The position numbers and the translations under genes are program-made. A stretch of 64,000 nucleotides of DNA from Bacteroidia bacterium (GTDB lineage Bacteria; Bacteroidota; Bacteroidia; Chitinophagales; Chitinophagaceae): the NCBI GenBank assembly GCA_030426665.1, contig JAUHYD010000011.1, positions 62,001-126,000 of the forward strand, given 5' to 3'. The notes beneath the pieces were generated by a model. That model saw only the letters and a list, made by a program, of their open reading frames with translations. It was not told where the DNA came from and ran no database searches. Positions 1-9,710 of the stretch are shown piece by piece (positions within the stretch are counted from its first letter, which is position 1; every line of letters starts with the position of its first letter).

Positions 1-427
1 CACCATGCGTTTCTTTTACTTCAAAACCGGGCCGATTATATACAATGAAGGAATACTGATCAATCAGATACTCAAAATTCTTCCACCTGTGTATATTCTG
101 AAAGCTATCAGAGCCCATGATTACAGTGAATTGTTCCAGGGGAAACTTTTCAGTCAGGTAGGCAAGGGTATCTATTGTGTACGAAGGTTTGGGTAGTCTG
201 AATTCTACATTACTCGCCCGGAACTTAGGATTATCTTCAATAGCAAGATTTACCAAATGCAACCGATGATATTCGTTAAGCAACGAATGGGAGTCTTTCA
301 AGGGGTTATGCGGAGAAACGACAAACCATATTTTGTCCACATCAGAATGGTTAACTATATGATTTGCCACTATAAGGTGGCCTGTATGAATGGGGTTAAA
401 ACTGCCGAAATATAGTCCGATGTGCAT
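1..427 (-). CDS. nadD: Nicotinate-nucleotide adenylyltransferase, 3' end cut by window edge
   Basis: Transfers AMP from ATP to nicotinate mononucleotide to form deamido-NAD in cytoplasmic NAD synthesis. The reverse strand translates from ATG at 427 as MHIGLYFGSFNPIHTGHL, which holds the nucleotidyltransferase GxFxPxHxGH signature. Further on are FVVSPHNPLK, the PSYTIDTL segment and IMGSDSF, all in the order expected for NadD. An in-frame TAG lies four codons upstream of the ATG, which fixes the start. About 142 codons are present and no stop is reached, so roughly the last quarter of a normal 190-residue protein lies outside the window. The next gene upstream on the same strand would read away from ffh, with 114 bp between them. 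Identification is firm. Confidence 0.93.
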   Translation of the reverse strand, partial: MHIGLYFGSFNPIHTGHLIVANHIVNHSDVDKIWFVVSPHNPLKDSHSLLNEYHRLHLVNLAIEDNPKFRASNVEFRLPKPSYTIDTLAYLTEKFPLEQFTVIMGSDSFQNIHRWKNFEYLIDQYSFIVYNRPGFEVKETHG

Positions 428-541
428 GGCGCAAAACTAATAAAAAGCGTGCATAGTGTCTAATCAGAATCTGCCATTACACAGCAGATAATCTACAATT
501 AACTCACCCGAAAAACAGGCAGCCTACTGTGTACAAGAAGC

Positions 542-1876
542 CTATCTCCTACCCGGCATCATGCCCGGCATGCCCATTCCACCACCTTTCATTTTATTCA
601 TCATACCCATCATCTGCTTCATCTGATCGAACTGCTTCATAAATGCGTTTACATCATTGATGCTCTTTCCGCAACCACTTGCTATTCGTTTGCGCCTGCT
701 GCCATCAATCACTTCCGGATTGCGACGCTCATGTGGTGTCATGGAGCCAATTATAGCTTCAATACCCTTAAACGCATCGTCCGATATATCTATGTCCTTA
801 ATAGCTTTACCTACGCCAGGTATCATAGCCAGCAAATCCTTGATGTTACCCATTTTCTTTATCTGCCCCAACTGTTCTTTAAAGTCATCAAAGTCAAACT
901 TATTGGCGCGAATCTTTTTTTCTAATTTCTTGGCCTGTACTTCATCAAACTGCGCCTGAGCACGCTCTACCAGAGTGGTAATATCGCCCATGCCCAATAT
1001 ACGCTGCGCCATACGTTCGGGATAGAATACGTCCAGCGCATCCATCTTTTCGCCCATACTGGCAAACTTGATAGGCTTATCAACGGTGTACTTAATAGTT
1101 ATAGCAGCCCCGCCACGTGTATCACCATCCAGTTTCGTGAGAACAACACCTGTAAAGTTAAGTCTGTCGTTGAATGCCTTGGCTGTATTTACAGCATCTT
1201 GCCCTGTCATGGAGTCAACCACAAACAGAATCTCATTTGGATTGACAGCAGCCTTAATATTAGCTACCTCAGTCATCATAGCTTCATCAACTGCCAGACG
1301 ACCTGCAGTATCTATAATAACAACACCATTACCATTTTGCTTTGCAAATGCAATCGCATTCTGAGCAATAGAAACCGCATCTTTGTTATCCGGCTCCATG
1401 TGCACCGGCACTTTTATCTGCTCTCCCAACACGCGCAATTGTTCAATCGCCGCAGGACGATAAATATCGGCAGCTACCAACAATGGCTTGTGAGATTTTT
1501 TGCCATTCAGAAAGTTGGCCAACTTGCCCGAGAAGGTTGTCTTACCGGAACCTTGCAAGCCGGCTATCAATATTACGGTTGGCTTGCCGGACAGGTCTAA
1601 CTCCTCTTCCTTTCCACCCATTAACGCCGCCAGTTCGTCCTTCACAATTTTTACCATCAACTGCCCGGGACTTACCGATGTAAGCACTTTTTCACCAATT
1701 GCTTTTTCCTTTACTCTGTCAGTAAAGTCTTTTGCAATTTTGTAGTTAACATCCGCATCTACGAGCGCACGACGAATTTCCTTTACCGTCGTGGCAATAT
1801 TAATCTCATTAATACGACCTTCTCCTTTCAGTTGCTTAAACGCGGAATCGAGCCGCTCACTAAGGTTTTCAAACAT
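542..1876 (-). CDS. ffh: Signal recognition particle protein Ffh (SRP54)
   Basis: GTPase that binds signal sequences of nascent membrane and secreted proteins and, with 4.5S RNA and FtsY, delivers ribosomes to the translocon. The 444-residue protein has the N-terminal helical bundle, then the G domain with P-loop GLQGSGKTT near residue 110, DTAGRLAVD, and TKLDGDTRGG, and then a C-terminal M domain ending in a Met- and Gly-rich tail (KQMMGMMNKMKGGGMGM). This is the normal length and order for the family. The ATG at 1876 gives the conserved start MFENLSERLDSAF. It is transcribed toward nadD. No 4.5S RNA or ftsY gene was seen nearby. Confidence 0.97.
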   Translation of the reverse strand: MFENLSERLDSAFKQLKGEGRINEINIATTVKEIRRALVDADVNYKIAKDFTDRVKEKAIGEKVLTSVSPGQLMVKIVKDELAALMGGKEEELDLSGKPTVILIAGLQGSGKTTFSGKLANFLNGKKSHKPLLVAADIYRPAAIEQLRVLGEQIKVPVHMEPDNKDAVSIAQNAIAFAKQNGNGVVIIDTAGRLAVDEAMMTEVANIKAAVNPNEILFVVDSMTGQDAVNTAKAFNDRLNFTGVVLTKLDGDTRGGAAITIKYTVDKPIKFASMGEKMDALDVFYPERMAQRILGMGDITTLVERAQAQFDEVQAKKLEKKIRANKFDFDDFKEQLGQIKKMGNIKDLLAMIPGVGKAIKDIDISDDAFKGIEAIIGSMTPHERRNPEVIDGSRRKRIASGCGKSINDVNAFMKQFDQMKQMMGMMNKMKGGGMGMPGMMPGRR

Positions 1877-2148
1877 GGCAAAAAAATAATGAATTTGGAA
1901 CGCGAAGTTAAGCGATTTCAGGGAAGGAATAAAGTGCGGTTTTACTTAATTATTACTGGTTCCGCAAAACCAGGGACCGATGGATTAATGGATAACATAT
2001 TTCGTTACAAAATGACAAAATGGATTACCGGAATAGAAATAACAGCCATTTTGTCTTACTAAAAATTAAAAACTAGACATTATGTCGCAATAATTCAAAA
2101 GGCACAGGCTTTGTACATAGTTATGCAAACAACAAAAAACTTAAAGCT

Positions 2149-2586
2149 ATGTACACAAAAACAAATTACGGCATGATGCCACGCACAATGAACAGTCTGA
2201 TGGAAGACCTCTTCTTTAACGGTCAAAACAAATTCTCTAACGATGCGAGCCTGTTTCAGGTACCGGTTAACATTACCGAAACCGATAACGCATACAACCT
2301 GCACGTTATAGCACCGGGCCTTAAAAAGGAAGATTTCAACGTAAATGTTGACAAAAACCTGCTCAGCATTTCTTTTGAGCAGAAAGAAGAAAACAAAGAA
2401 ACCGACACTGCCGGTAAAGTACTGAGAAGCGAATACAAGATGCGCTCATTCGAAAGAAGTTTTACGCTAAGCGAAAAAACCGACGCCAGTAAAATAAGTG
2501 CACAATATGTAAACGGGGTCTTGGAAGTTTCAATACCTAAAAAAGAAGTTAGCGAACCTACAAAACAGGTTATCGCTGTAAACTAA
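2149..2586 (+). CDS. Hsp20/alpha-crystallin small heat shock protein
   Basis: ATP-independent holdase chaperone of the Hsp20 family, cytoplasmic. The 145-residue protein has a short N-terminal arm (MYTKTNYGMMPRTMNSLMEDLFF), an alpha-crystallin domain starting at about residue 40 (VPVNITETDNAYNLHVIAPGL, here shortened to its key part NITETDNAYNLHV), the strand segment ADG-like NGVLEVSIPKK, and a short C-terminal tail. NGVLEVSIPK is the classic A-x-x-x-N-G-x-L signature strand of this family. It stands alone between two genes on the other strand and ends in a strong terminator hairpin. No CIRCE element or canonical TAnnTTTG box was seen in the 270 bp upstream, so its heat control is not visible. 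Confidence 0.93.
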   Translation: MYTKTNYGMMPRTMNSLMEDLFFNGQNKFSNDASLFQVPVNITETDNAYNLHVIAPGLKKEDFNVNVDKNLLSISFEQKEENKETDTAGKVLRSEYKMRSFERSFTLSEKTDASKISAQYVNGVLEVSIPKKEVSEPTKQVIAVN

Positions 2587-2616
2587 GCGTTTTTTTTGAG
2601 TAGTGGATGATGAATA

Positions 2617-2657
2617 GAAACGGGCTGTTCAGAAGCAATTCTGGTCAGCCCGTTTTC
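2617..2657 (+). terminator. Rho-independent terminator of the Hsp20 gene
   Basis: Perfect 10-bp inverted repeat AAACGGGCTG (2618-2627) and CAGCCCGTTT (2646-2655), with an inner CAGAA/TTCTG stem, followed by TTTTCTTAT. It lies 30 bp after the hsp20 stop and also faces the 3' end of the convergent helicase gene. Confidence 0.85.
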
Positions 2658-2703
2658 TTATATGACATAACATCAATAATACACTTGACAGCACTACAGC
2701 AAA

Positions 2704-4032
2704 TTACTTTGCCACTGCTATCATTACGTTTTTGTTCTTAATACGTTCGTTTTTTATCAGGTGTAATGTATGTGTTGCTTTTGATTTGCGAATAGCCACA
2801 AACGAGAAGAAGTCTTTTACCTCTATCAACCCGATGTCTTCTTTTTTCAATTCCCCTTTATGTCCTAAAAAACCGACGATATCTACTTTGTTTACTTTAT
2901 CCTTCTTACCTGCCGCTATGAACAACGTAATCCACTTAGGCGCTTCGGGTGTCTGCAAGTCATCGGGCAGTGTTATTGCTTTAGGCTCCCCTACTACATA
3001 TTCCGGCAGATGTTCATCGGGTGACAGTATGAGAATAACTGTTCCGGTAGCGTCCATACGTGCTGTACGTCCGTTTCTATGGGTATAACTATCTTCGGAA
3101 AGTGGCAAATGATAATGAACGATATATCTGATGCCCGGAATATCCAATCCTCTCGCAGCAAGGTCGGTAGTCACCAATACATTTACGGTGCCATTTCTGA
3201 ATTTCGCCAATGCGCTATCCCGCTGCTGTTGCTCCATCCCACCATGGTAATAGGTATTCAGAATCCGGTTATCTGAAAGTATATCGCTTGTCCGTTCTAC
3301 TGAATCTCTGTGATTGCAAAATACTATTGTCGGGCGGTTACCGAGAAAGCATATTAATTTGAACAGTGTATCTGACTTATCCCGATCTGGCGAAGCGACT
3401 GTTTGAACAGCTAGCTTTTCCTCAGACACGGCATCATCAGACAAAAAGTTCAGTTGCACAGGACTTTTCAATCCGATAAACTCAAGTAGCTCTACGGCCT
3501 CCGTTGCAGAAGTCAGTATTCGTTTCTCTACCGATGGCAACGAACTTATTGCAAAAGACATCTCAGCTTCAAACCCAAACTCCAGGGTCTTGTCATATTC
3601 ATCCAGCACCAAAGTAGTGATGGTCGGGAGCATAATATTCTCCCGGCGAATGTGATCGCATAATCTACCGGGCGTACCTACAATAACTGCGGGGGCTTCT
3701 TTAAGATTGTTCTCTTCTGTCTGTCGGAGATGACCGCCATAGCAAGCTGTAATCTTATAACCCGTACCCATTGTTCTGAACACCTGTTCTATTTGTTGAG
3801 CCAACTCCCTGGACGGAACAATAATAAGTGCCTGTGTACCCTTTTTATCACGATCCAACCTGCCCAATATAGGCAACAGAAATGCGAGTGTTTTTCCGGA
3901 CCCTGTTGCTGATAAAAGAATAATATCATCCTCTGCTGCAGTAGCTTCTAATGCAGCTAACTGCATTTCGTTAAGCTCCTGAATATTCAGGTTACGTAGA
4001 ACTGAATCGATGGTTTGTTTGTCAAGCTGCAT
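2704..4032 (-). CDS. DEAD-box family RNA helicase, DbpA-like
   Basis: ATP-dependent RNA helicase, probably acting in ribosome assembly or RNA turnover. The 442-residue protein shows motif I ATGSGKT, Ia PSRELAQQ, Ib TPGRL, motif III SAT, motif V ARGLDIPG and motif VI HRNGRTAR. Motif II is DEYD rather than DEAD. The last 75 residues (from about ITLFIAAGKKDKVNK) resemble the DbpA RNA-binding domain, which in E. coli DbpA directs the enzyme to 23S rRNA hairpin 92. The ATG at 4032 lies only 7 bp downstream of a TACCTTTG promoter box, implying a very short leader. Helicase assignment is firm. The rRNA target is inferred from the C-terminal domain only. Confidence 0.93.
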   Translation of the reverse strand: MQLDKQTIDSVLRNLNIQELNEMQLAALEATAAEDDIILLSATGSGKTLAFLLPILGRLDRDKKGTQALIIVPSRELAQQIEQVFRTMGTGYKITACYGGHLRQTEENNLKEAPAVIVGTPGRLCDHIRRENIMLPTITTLVLDEYDKTLEFGFEAEMSFAISSLPSVEKRILTSATEAVELLEFIGLKSPVQLNFLSDDAVSEEKLAVQTVASPDRDKSDTLFKLICFLGNRPTIVFCNHRDSVERTSDILSDNRILNTYYHGGMEQQQRDSALAKFRNGTVNVLVTTDLAARGLDIPGIRYIVHYHLPLSEDSYTHRNGRTARMDATGTVILILSPDEHLPEYVVGEPKAITLPDDLQTPEAPKWITLFIAAGKKDKVNKVDIVGFLGHKGELKKEDIGLIEVKDFFSFVAIRKSKATHTLHLIKNERIKNKNVMIAVAK

Positions 4033-4039
4033 ATTGGCT

Positions 4040-4071
4040 CAAAGGTACATAAGTTTGGCAGGGGCGTACAA
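4040..4071 (-). promoter_or_regulatory. Bacteroidota-type promoter of the RNA helicase gene
   Basis: On the reverse strand a TACCTTTG box (4040-4047) matches the TAnnTTTG -7 consensus, and a TTG at 4069-4071 lies 21 bp upstream as a -33 element. The box ends 7 bp before the ATG, so the mRNA would start within a few bases of the start codon. Confidence 0.6.
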
Positions 4072-4231
4072 TATATTACAGACGCTGTTGCATATATACT
4101 TATAACTTTCTCTTGCTATAGCAATCTTTATGTGTGCACCTTTTAGTAATTAATAAAAATATGACAACCCGAAAATCCAAAAAGAGCACTATAGTTCGAT
4201 GCTATTACAATAGTATTCTTTAATTTCAGGT

Positions 4232-5746
4232 ATGAAAATTCTGAATGCAGCACAAATACGAGAATGTGACGCCTTTACGATTCAATCAGAAAACATTACT
4301 TCTACGGAACTAATGGAGCGCGCTGCGACAAATTGCGTAAAGTGGATTAGAGAAAACTTACCAAAAAACAGCCTCTTTGTTGTTCTATGCGGAACCGGAA
4401 ACAATGGCGGAGACGGGCTAGCAATTACTAGAATGCTTCATCAACGTGGCATTGGTGTCAAAGCATTTTTACTCAACTTAAATAACGAACTATCGGACGA
4501 TTGCCGTATCAATGAGGCCAGACTAAAAAACGCCGACGCACAGATACTAAACTATGTAACTGAAGGAACTTACATTACCGACATACCGAAAAACATAATA
4601 ATAATTGATGCAATTTTCGGCACCGGAATCAACCGACCTATCACCGGTTGGTGTGCGAAGTTCATACTGGAAGTCAACAAACTACCTAACAGAAAAATTG
4701 CAATTGACATGCCAAGCGGACTACCTGCAGACAGCTTACCTGCAACTACCGACAGCATCTTAAAGGCAAACGAAACGCTTAGCTTTCAATTTTTCAAACG
4801 CAGTATGCTGCATCCGGAATCAGAAGCTTTTGCAGGAAACATTCATATTATTGACATTGGGCTAAATAAAGACTTCGCCAACTCCCAACATACACAATAC
4901 CACCTCACCACTTACGAAGAAATTAAAAACAAGCTCAAACGCAGAGTAAAATTTGCTCACAAGGGGACACAAGGTCGCGTATTGATAATCGGCGGTTCCT
5001 ACGGAAAGATTGGAGCCGTAGTGCTATCCACGACCGCCGCCCTAAAATCCGGAGCGGGGTTGGTCACCGCTATGCTACCTGAATGTGGCTATAACGTTAT
5101 CCAGAATGCAGTACCGGAAGCAATGTGCGAAACAAACGGAGCGAACGTCATTGAAAACATCCCGGCAATTAGTGATAACACCACAGTAGGTATAGGACCG
5201 GGAATAGGGAAGGACAAGCTTACTGCCAATGCTGTATTATCTTTTCTGGAAGATTATACTAAGCCACTTGTCATTGATGCCGACGCCCTAAATATTATTG
5301 CCGACAACCCTGAAATTCTGCATAAATTGCCAAAGGACTCAATTTTGACCCCACACCCGAGAGAGTTCGAGCGACTATTCGGCAGCAACACAAATAGTAT
5401 GGTTCAGGTAGACCACGCCAGAATACAGGCAATGCGATACAATATAAACATTGTGCTTAAGGGCCATCATACAACTATTATAGACAGAGATGGCGAGTGC
5501 TTTTATAACACAACCGGCAATCCCGGCATGGCAACTGCGGGTTCGGGTGACGTACTTACCGGTTTAATAACGGGCCTGCTTGCTCAAGGTTATACACCTC
5601 GGGAAGCAGCAATTATCGGTGTTTACATACATGGACTGGCGGGCGATTATGCAGCAGAACTTTATTCTCAAGAGGCGATGATAGCCGGAGACATAATTGC
5701 GCAATTCGGCAGTGCATTTAAGCACTTGCATGGCAACGCTGAATGA
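4232..5746 (+). CDS. nnr: Bifunctional NAD(P)H-hydrate epimerase / ADP-dependent dehydratase
   Basis: Repairs damaged NADHX and NADPHX: the N-terminal YjeF_N domain epimerises the R and S hydrates and the C-terminal YjeF_C (CARKD) domain dehydrates the S form using ADP. In the 504-residue protein the epimerase half carries CGTGNNGGDGLAI (about residues 51-63) and the dehydratase half carries VLIIGGSYGKIGAV (about 248), TPHPREFERL, and the phosphate-loop NPGMATAGSGDVLTG (about 430). Length and order match the fused bacterial enzyme (E. coli YjeF/NnrD). It is followed by pgk 109 bp later, which has its own promoter box. No clear TAnnTTTG box was found upstream of this gene. Confidence 0.95.
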   Translation: MKILNAAQIRECDAFTIQSENITSTELMERAATNCVKWIRENLPKNSLFVVLCGTGNNGGDGLAITRMLHQRGIGVKAFLLNLNNELSDDCRINEARLKNADAQILNYVTEGTYITDIPKNIIIIDAIFGTGINRPITGWCAKFILEVNKLPNRKIAIDMPSGLPADSLPATTDSILKANETLSFQFFKRSMLHPESEAFAGNIHIIDIGLNKDFANSQHTQYHLTTYEEIKNKLKRRVKFAHKGTQGRVLIIGGSYGKIGAVVLSTTAALKSGAGLVTAMLPECGYNVIQNAVPEAMCETNGANVIENIPAISDNTTVGIGPGIGKDKLTANAVLSFLEDYTKPLVIDADALNIIADNPEILHKLPKDSILTPHPREFERLFGSNTNSMVQVDHARIQAMRYNINIVLKGHHTTIIDRDGECFYNTTGNPGMATAGSGDVLTGLITGLLAQGYTPREAAIIGVYIHGLAGDYAAELYSQEAMIAGDIIAQFGSAFKHLHGNAE

Positions 5747-5808
5747 AATATGCCACAAACCTATCTAAACGCCGTCAATTGAAAGTCTATTATTCTTGTC
5801 AAAGTTTT

Positions 5809-5816
5809 TACTTTTG
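5809..5816 (+). promoter_or_regulatory. Promoter -7 box upstream of pgk
   Basis: TACTTTTG matches TAnnTTTG and lies 39 bp before the pgk ATG. No well-spaced TTTG -33 element was seen, so the call rests on the -7 box alone. Confidence 0.5.
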
Positions 5817-5855
5817 CACCTTATAAAAAAACATAAATAATACAACAATTACCAC

Positions 5856-7070
5856 ATGTCTACATTCAGCAATTACAACTTCAAAGATCAAACAGCACTT
5901 ATTCGCGTAGATTTCAATGTACCTATAAAAAACGGCACAATTACTGACGACACAAGAATAAGAGCAGCGCTGCCAACTATTAAGAAAGTATTGTCCGATG
6001 GCGGCAAGGTGATATTAATGAGCCATTGGGGACGCCCCATAAAAGACATGAGCAAGAAGCCTGAACTTACTGAAGCAGATTTCTCTCTTAGTCGTATTGA
6101 AGACCACTTGTCTAACCTTTTAGGCGTAACGGTAACTTTCGCTACAAATTGCATCGGCACCGAAACTTCTCAGAAAGCAGCAGACCTGAAAGCCGGTGAG
6201 GTACTGCTTCTTGAGAATCTCAGATTTCACAAGGAAGAAGAAAAAGGCGATGCTGCTTTTGCAGAAAACCTTTCTAAATTGGGAGATGTATACGTAAATG
6301 ATGCATTCGGTACTGCACATAGAGCACACGCATCAACGGCGATAATTGCTAACTACTTTGCGGCAGACAAAAAGATGTTTGGGCTACTGATGAATAGCGA
6401 AGTGAAAGCCGCTGAAGAAGTAATGCACAATAGCAAAAAGCCATTTACAGCTATTATAGGCGGCGCAAAGGTTTCTGATAAGATATTGATTATTGAGAAC
6501 CTCCTTGAAAAGGCAACAGACATCATTATTGGTGGTGGCATGGCATATACTTTCTTTAAAGCACAAGGTGGCGTAATAGGAAATTCCCTGTGCGAGGAGG
6601 ACAGACTTGACATGGCATTGGACCTACTGAAGAAAGCCGATGAAAAAGGTGTTTGTATACACCTCCCTTCTGACAGTATAATTGCCGACAAATTTGCAGC
6701 GGATGCGGCAACATCTTCTGCAGCCAGCACCGAGATTCCCGCAGGATGGATGGGACTAGACATTGGCCAAATGGCGATTAACACCTTCAGCAAGGTAATA
6801 GGCGATTCTAAAACTATTTTATGGAATGGACCTATGGGAGTATTTGAAATGGAGCAGTTCCAACACGGCACTAAGGCCATAGCAGAGGCTGTGGTTGCGG
6901 CAACCGCTAATGGCGCTTTCTCACTTGTTGGTGGTGGAGACAGCGTTGCTGCTGTAAACAAGTTTAACTTTGCCGACAAAGTTAGCTATGTATCGACCGG
7001 TGGCGGAGCAATGCTTGAGTTCTTTGAAGGCAAGCAACTACCGGGTATCGCAGCAATCAAGAACGGATAA
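5856..7070 (+). CDS. pgk: Phosphoglycerate kinase
   Basis: Glycolytic and gluconeogenic enzyme that moves phosphate between 1,3-bisphosphoglycerate and ADP to give 3-phosphoglycerate and ATP. The 404-residue protein carries the family signature [19 protein letters not shown] near the N terminus, the substrate-binding RAHAS segment, GGAKVSDKI (hinge and ADP side), WNGPMGVFE, and the nucleotide-binding loop GGGDSVAAV. Length is slightly above the common 390-400. It stands alone, with its own promoter box upstream and a hairpin shared with the convergent rel gene downstream. Confidence 0.97.
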   Translation: MSTFSNYNFKDQTALIRVDFNVPIKNGTITDDTRIRAALPTIKKVLSDGGKVILMSHWGRPIKDMSKKPELTEADFSLSRIEDHLSNLLGVTVTFATNCIGTETSQKAADLKAGEVLLLENLRFHKEEEKGDAAFAENLSKLGDVYVNDAFGTAHRAHASTAIIANYFAADKKMFGLLMNSEVKAAEEVMHNSKKPFTAIIGGAKVSDKILIIENLLEKATDIIIGGGMAYTFFKAQGGVIGNSLCEEDRLDMALDLLKKADEKGVCIHLPSDSIIADKFAADAATSSAASTEIPAGWMGLDIGQMAINTFSKVIGDSKTILWNGPMGVFEMEQFQHGTKAIAEAVVAATANGAFSLVGGGDSVAAVNKFNFADKVSYVSTGGGAMLEFFEGKQLPGIAAIKNG

Positions 7071-7085
7071 AATGAAAATAGAGCA

Positions 7086-7123
7086 CCGGACGGGTATTAG
7101 TTTTACAACTATTGCCCGTCCGG
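7086..7123. terminator. Inverted repeat between convergent pgk and rel
   Basis: Perfect 9-bp inverted repeat CCGGACGGG (7086-7094) and CCCGTCCGG (7115-7123) with a 20-base loop. Its right arm lies inside the last codons of rel. There is no T-run on the pgk side. On the rel side the following bases are T-rich. Probably a weak two-way terminator. Confidence 0.45.
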
Positions 7124-9370
7124 ACTATCTAAGCGCTCAATTTTATTGATTCCTTCCAATGCGCCCAATCTGGCGCAAAACAAATTCAGTTCTTCTCTGT
7201 CGCGTACATACACCATAATCGTTCCGTTGAAAACGCCATCTTTGGACTCCAAACTTATGGAGCGCATATTCAACTTCAAGTCTCCGGAAATAATGTTGGT
7301 AATCTTTTGAATGACACCAACATCATCAAGACCGGTAAGCCGTACTCCGGTAAGAAATGATATTTCTTTGTTCTTCGCCCATTTGGTCTTTACTACCCTA
7401 TGCCCGAAGTTGGCAAGCAATCTTGCGGCATTGGGACAGTCGGCCCGGTGAATTTTCAAACCTTCGCCTGCAGTAACAAAACCAAAAACATCATCGCCCG
7501 GGATTGGCTGACAACACTGTGCCAGTGTATACAGTATCTTGTCTGACTGTTCACCAAATATCACCAGCTCCGCACCTTTAGCCTGTTTCGATTTGTGTTC
7601 TTCGCTGTCTGACAAGTTTCGTGTATCGGCGATAACCTCCTTGGAAAGGTGGTTTAGTTTGTCGCCATAAACAGAAAAGTTATCAAGCTCACTAATATCT
7701 ACATTCCCAACGGCAACAGCATAATACAAGTCAAGTGGAGATGGCTTCTTATAATACTGCATCAACTCCTTAACGTTATACTGAGACAGTGTTGCTTTGA
7801 GGCTTTCCAACTTCTTTCTCAAAATATCCCGCCCTTCCGCAGCTGTCTTTCGCTTCCGTTCCTTAAGGAAATTTTTAACTCCTGATTTTGCTTTTGCAGT
7901 TATGAGAAACTGCAGCCACTCCTCAGAAGGCTGCTGCTTAGAAGAGGTGATTACTTCTACCTGATCACCGCTCCCCAACACATAACTTAGCGGTGCCAGA
8001 CGGTGATTTATTTTCGCACCAATACAGCGTGTCCCCAGTTGTGTATGTATATCAAAAGCAAAATCGAGTGCTGTTGCGCCCTTGGGTAATACTCTCATAT
8101 CCCCTTTAGGTGTGTACACATATATCTCCTCTGTGAAAAGGTCTAATTTAAAGTCCTGTATAAAGTCAATAGTGTCTGTATTAGGGTTTGTAAGTACTTC
8201 GCGCAAGTGACCAAGGAAGCTATCTAACTTACTCTCCTGAGAAGTACCACCCTCTTTGTATTTCCAATGTGCTGCCAGTCCTTTTTCGGCGATTTCGTTC
8301 ATACGGGCAGTACGAATCTGCACCTCTACCCAGCGACCATTGCGTCCCATTACGGTAGTGTGCAGCGCCTCGTAACCATTCCCCTTGGGGACACTTATCC
8401 AATCGCGCAACCGTTCCGGATTGGGATGATAGTTATTGGTAATAATAGAATAGACTTTCCAACAGTCTTCTTTCTCACGCTCCGGTGGCGAATCAAGAAT
8501 AATACGGATAGCGAAGATGTCATAAACCTCATCAAACGTAACTTGCTTATTGCGCATTTTATTCCATATGGAATGTATTGCCTTTGGTCTTCCGTAAATC
8601 TCAAAGTTGAAATCCTGTAACTGAAGTTCTTCTTTCAGCGGCTTAATAAAATCATTTATATACCGAGTGCGTTCTCTTTTTGTTTCTTTCAGTCCCTGCT
8701 GTATCTCTGCGTAAATCTCCGGCTGCGTGTACTTTAGCGCCAGATCTTCCATCTCTGACTTAATCTCGTACAGCCCGAGTCTGTGCGCCAATGGTGCATA
8801 GATATACGTCGTCTCAGAGGAGATTTTCAGTTGCTTTTCCCTGTTCATGCTCTCGAGCGTGCGCATGTTGTGCAACCTATCTGCCAATTTGATAAGAATA
8901 ACACGAGGGTCTTCCGCCAACGTCAGCAGAATCTTACGAAAATTTTCCGCTTGAATTGTTGTATCACTTTTAAGGTCAATGACGTTAGAGATCTTTGTAA
9001 GACCATCAATGATCTTCGATACTTTCACGTTGAACTCACGGGTAATATCGTCGAGGGTAAGTTCGGTATCTTCAACAGTATCATGCAATAATGCACATAT
9101 AGCAGACGTAACACCCAAACCTATTTCCTCAACCGCTATTCTGGCAACTGCTAAAGGGTGTAATATATAAGGCTCGCCGGATTTACGGCGTGTGTTCTTA
9201 TGCGCTTCAGCTGCCAACTCAAATGCATGACGTAGCAGTGGCTTGTCACCACGTTTGAGGTTCTGCTTCAAAGAGCGAAGCAGTGCTCTGTATTCCCTCA
9301 AAATCAGCTTCTTTTCTTCTTCTTCCGTCTTCTCAAATATGCGGATGTTTGGCAATTGCTTTGTGTCCAT
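7109..9370 (-). CDS. Bifunctional (p)ppGpp synthetase/hydrolase (RelA/SpoT family)
   Basis: Makes and degrades the stringent-response alarmone (p)ppGpp. The 753-residue long-form Rel has all expected parts in order: an HD hydrolase domain with ALLHDTVEDTEL at about residues 94-104, a synthetase domain with EIYGRPKAIHSIWNKM near 256 and VEVQIRT near 360, a TGS domain (about 400-460), a helical region with the conserved CCQPIPGD, and a C-terminal ACT domain (last 80 residues, GTIMVYVRD). Because the HD motif is intact, hydrolase activity is expected, and the synthetase motifs suggest both activities. It is the only Rel-type gene in the window. Upstream 340 bp hold no recognised promoter box. 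Confidence 0.95.
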   Translation of the reverse strand: MDTKQLPNIRIFEKTEEEEKKLILREYRALLRSLKQNLKRGDKPLLRHAFELAAEAHKNTRRKSGEPYILHPLAVARIAVEEIGLGVTSAICALLHDTVEDTELTLDDITREFNVKVSKIIDGLTKISNVIDLKSDTTIQAENFRKILLTLAEDPRVILIKLADRLHNMRTLESMNREKQLKISSETTYIYAPLAHRLGLYEIKSEMEDLALKYTQPEIYAEIQQGLKETKRERTRYINDFIKPLKEELQLQDFNFEIYGRPKAIHSIWNKMRNKQVTFDEVYDIFAIRIILDSPPEREKEDCWKVYSIITNNYHPNPERLRDWISVPKGNGYEALHTTVMGRNGRWVEVQIRTARMNEIAEKGLAAHWKYKEGGTSQESKLDSFLGHLREVLTNPNTDTIDFIQDFKLDLFTEEIYVYTPKGDMRVLPKGATALDFAFDIHTQLGTRCIGAKINHRLAPLSYVLGSGDQVEVITSSKQQPSEEWLQFLITAKAKSGVKNFLKERKRKTAAEGRDILRKKLESLKATLSQYNVKELMQYYKKPSPLDLYYAVAVGNVDISELDNFSVYGDKLNHLSKEVIADTRNLSDSEEHKSKQAKGAELVIFGEQSDKILYTLAQCCQPIPGDDVFGFVTAGEGLKIHRADCPNAARLLANFGHRVVKTKWAKNKEISFLTGVRLTGLDDVGVIQKITNIISGDLKLNMRSISLESKDGVFNGTIMVYVRDREELNLFCARLGALEGINKIERLDSPDGQ

Positions 9371-9710
9371 ATAGTTTTACTGCAACTACTAATTTACGAA
9401 ATATCCGCCTTAGCCCGCCAAGATTAATAAATATTTATGCCTCGAATAAAGTTACAATCTCATTTTTTTGTCCTGCGGTAGAAAACAGGACCGGTCTAAC
9501 GCCGTTAATAAACCTATTAATTGAGCAAGAGCACCACTTCTGTTCAGGCAAACAGTAAAGCAAATGAATAATATTCCGGCAATTGGTTATCATGGAATCC
9601 AATTTGCCTTCACCCGAAAAAAAATCAGGGAACGGACATTATATAGACAAGGGTCCAAACCCAAATAAAATAACTTTTTGGATTAACCCCATATAATCAG
9701 TTGACTGATT
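9371..9710. other. Intergenic region between rel and the DUF4288 gene
   Basis: 340 bp without a convincing gene. It holds a GTCCTG/CAGGAC inverted repeat around 9469-9491 that is not followed by a T-run, and a near-perfect palindrome AATCAGTTGACTGATT at 9695-9710 directly after the stop of the DUF4288 gene, which may be its weak terminator or a protein-binding site. No TAnnTTTG box was found for rel. Confidence 0.4.

Noticed and set aside
5-196. 63-residue + strand frame at the left edge
   Set aside because: The opposite strand encodes NadD with clear motifs over the same stretch.
6353-6979. 208-residue reading frame on the - strand within pgk
   Set aside because: Antisense shadow of pgk. 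No recognisable domain and no promoter.
9459-9495. Terminator at the GTCCTG/CAGGAC inverted repeat
   Set aside because: The T-run precedes the stem on the + strand and becomes an A-run after it on the - strand, so it does not fit an intrinsic terminator.
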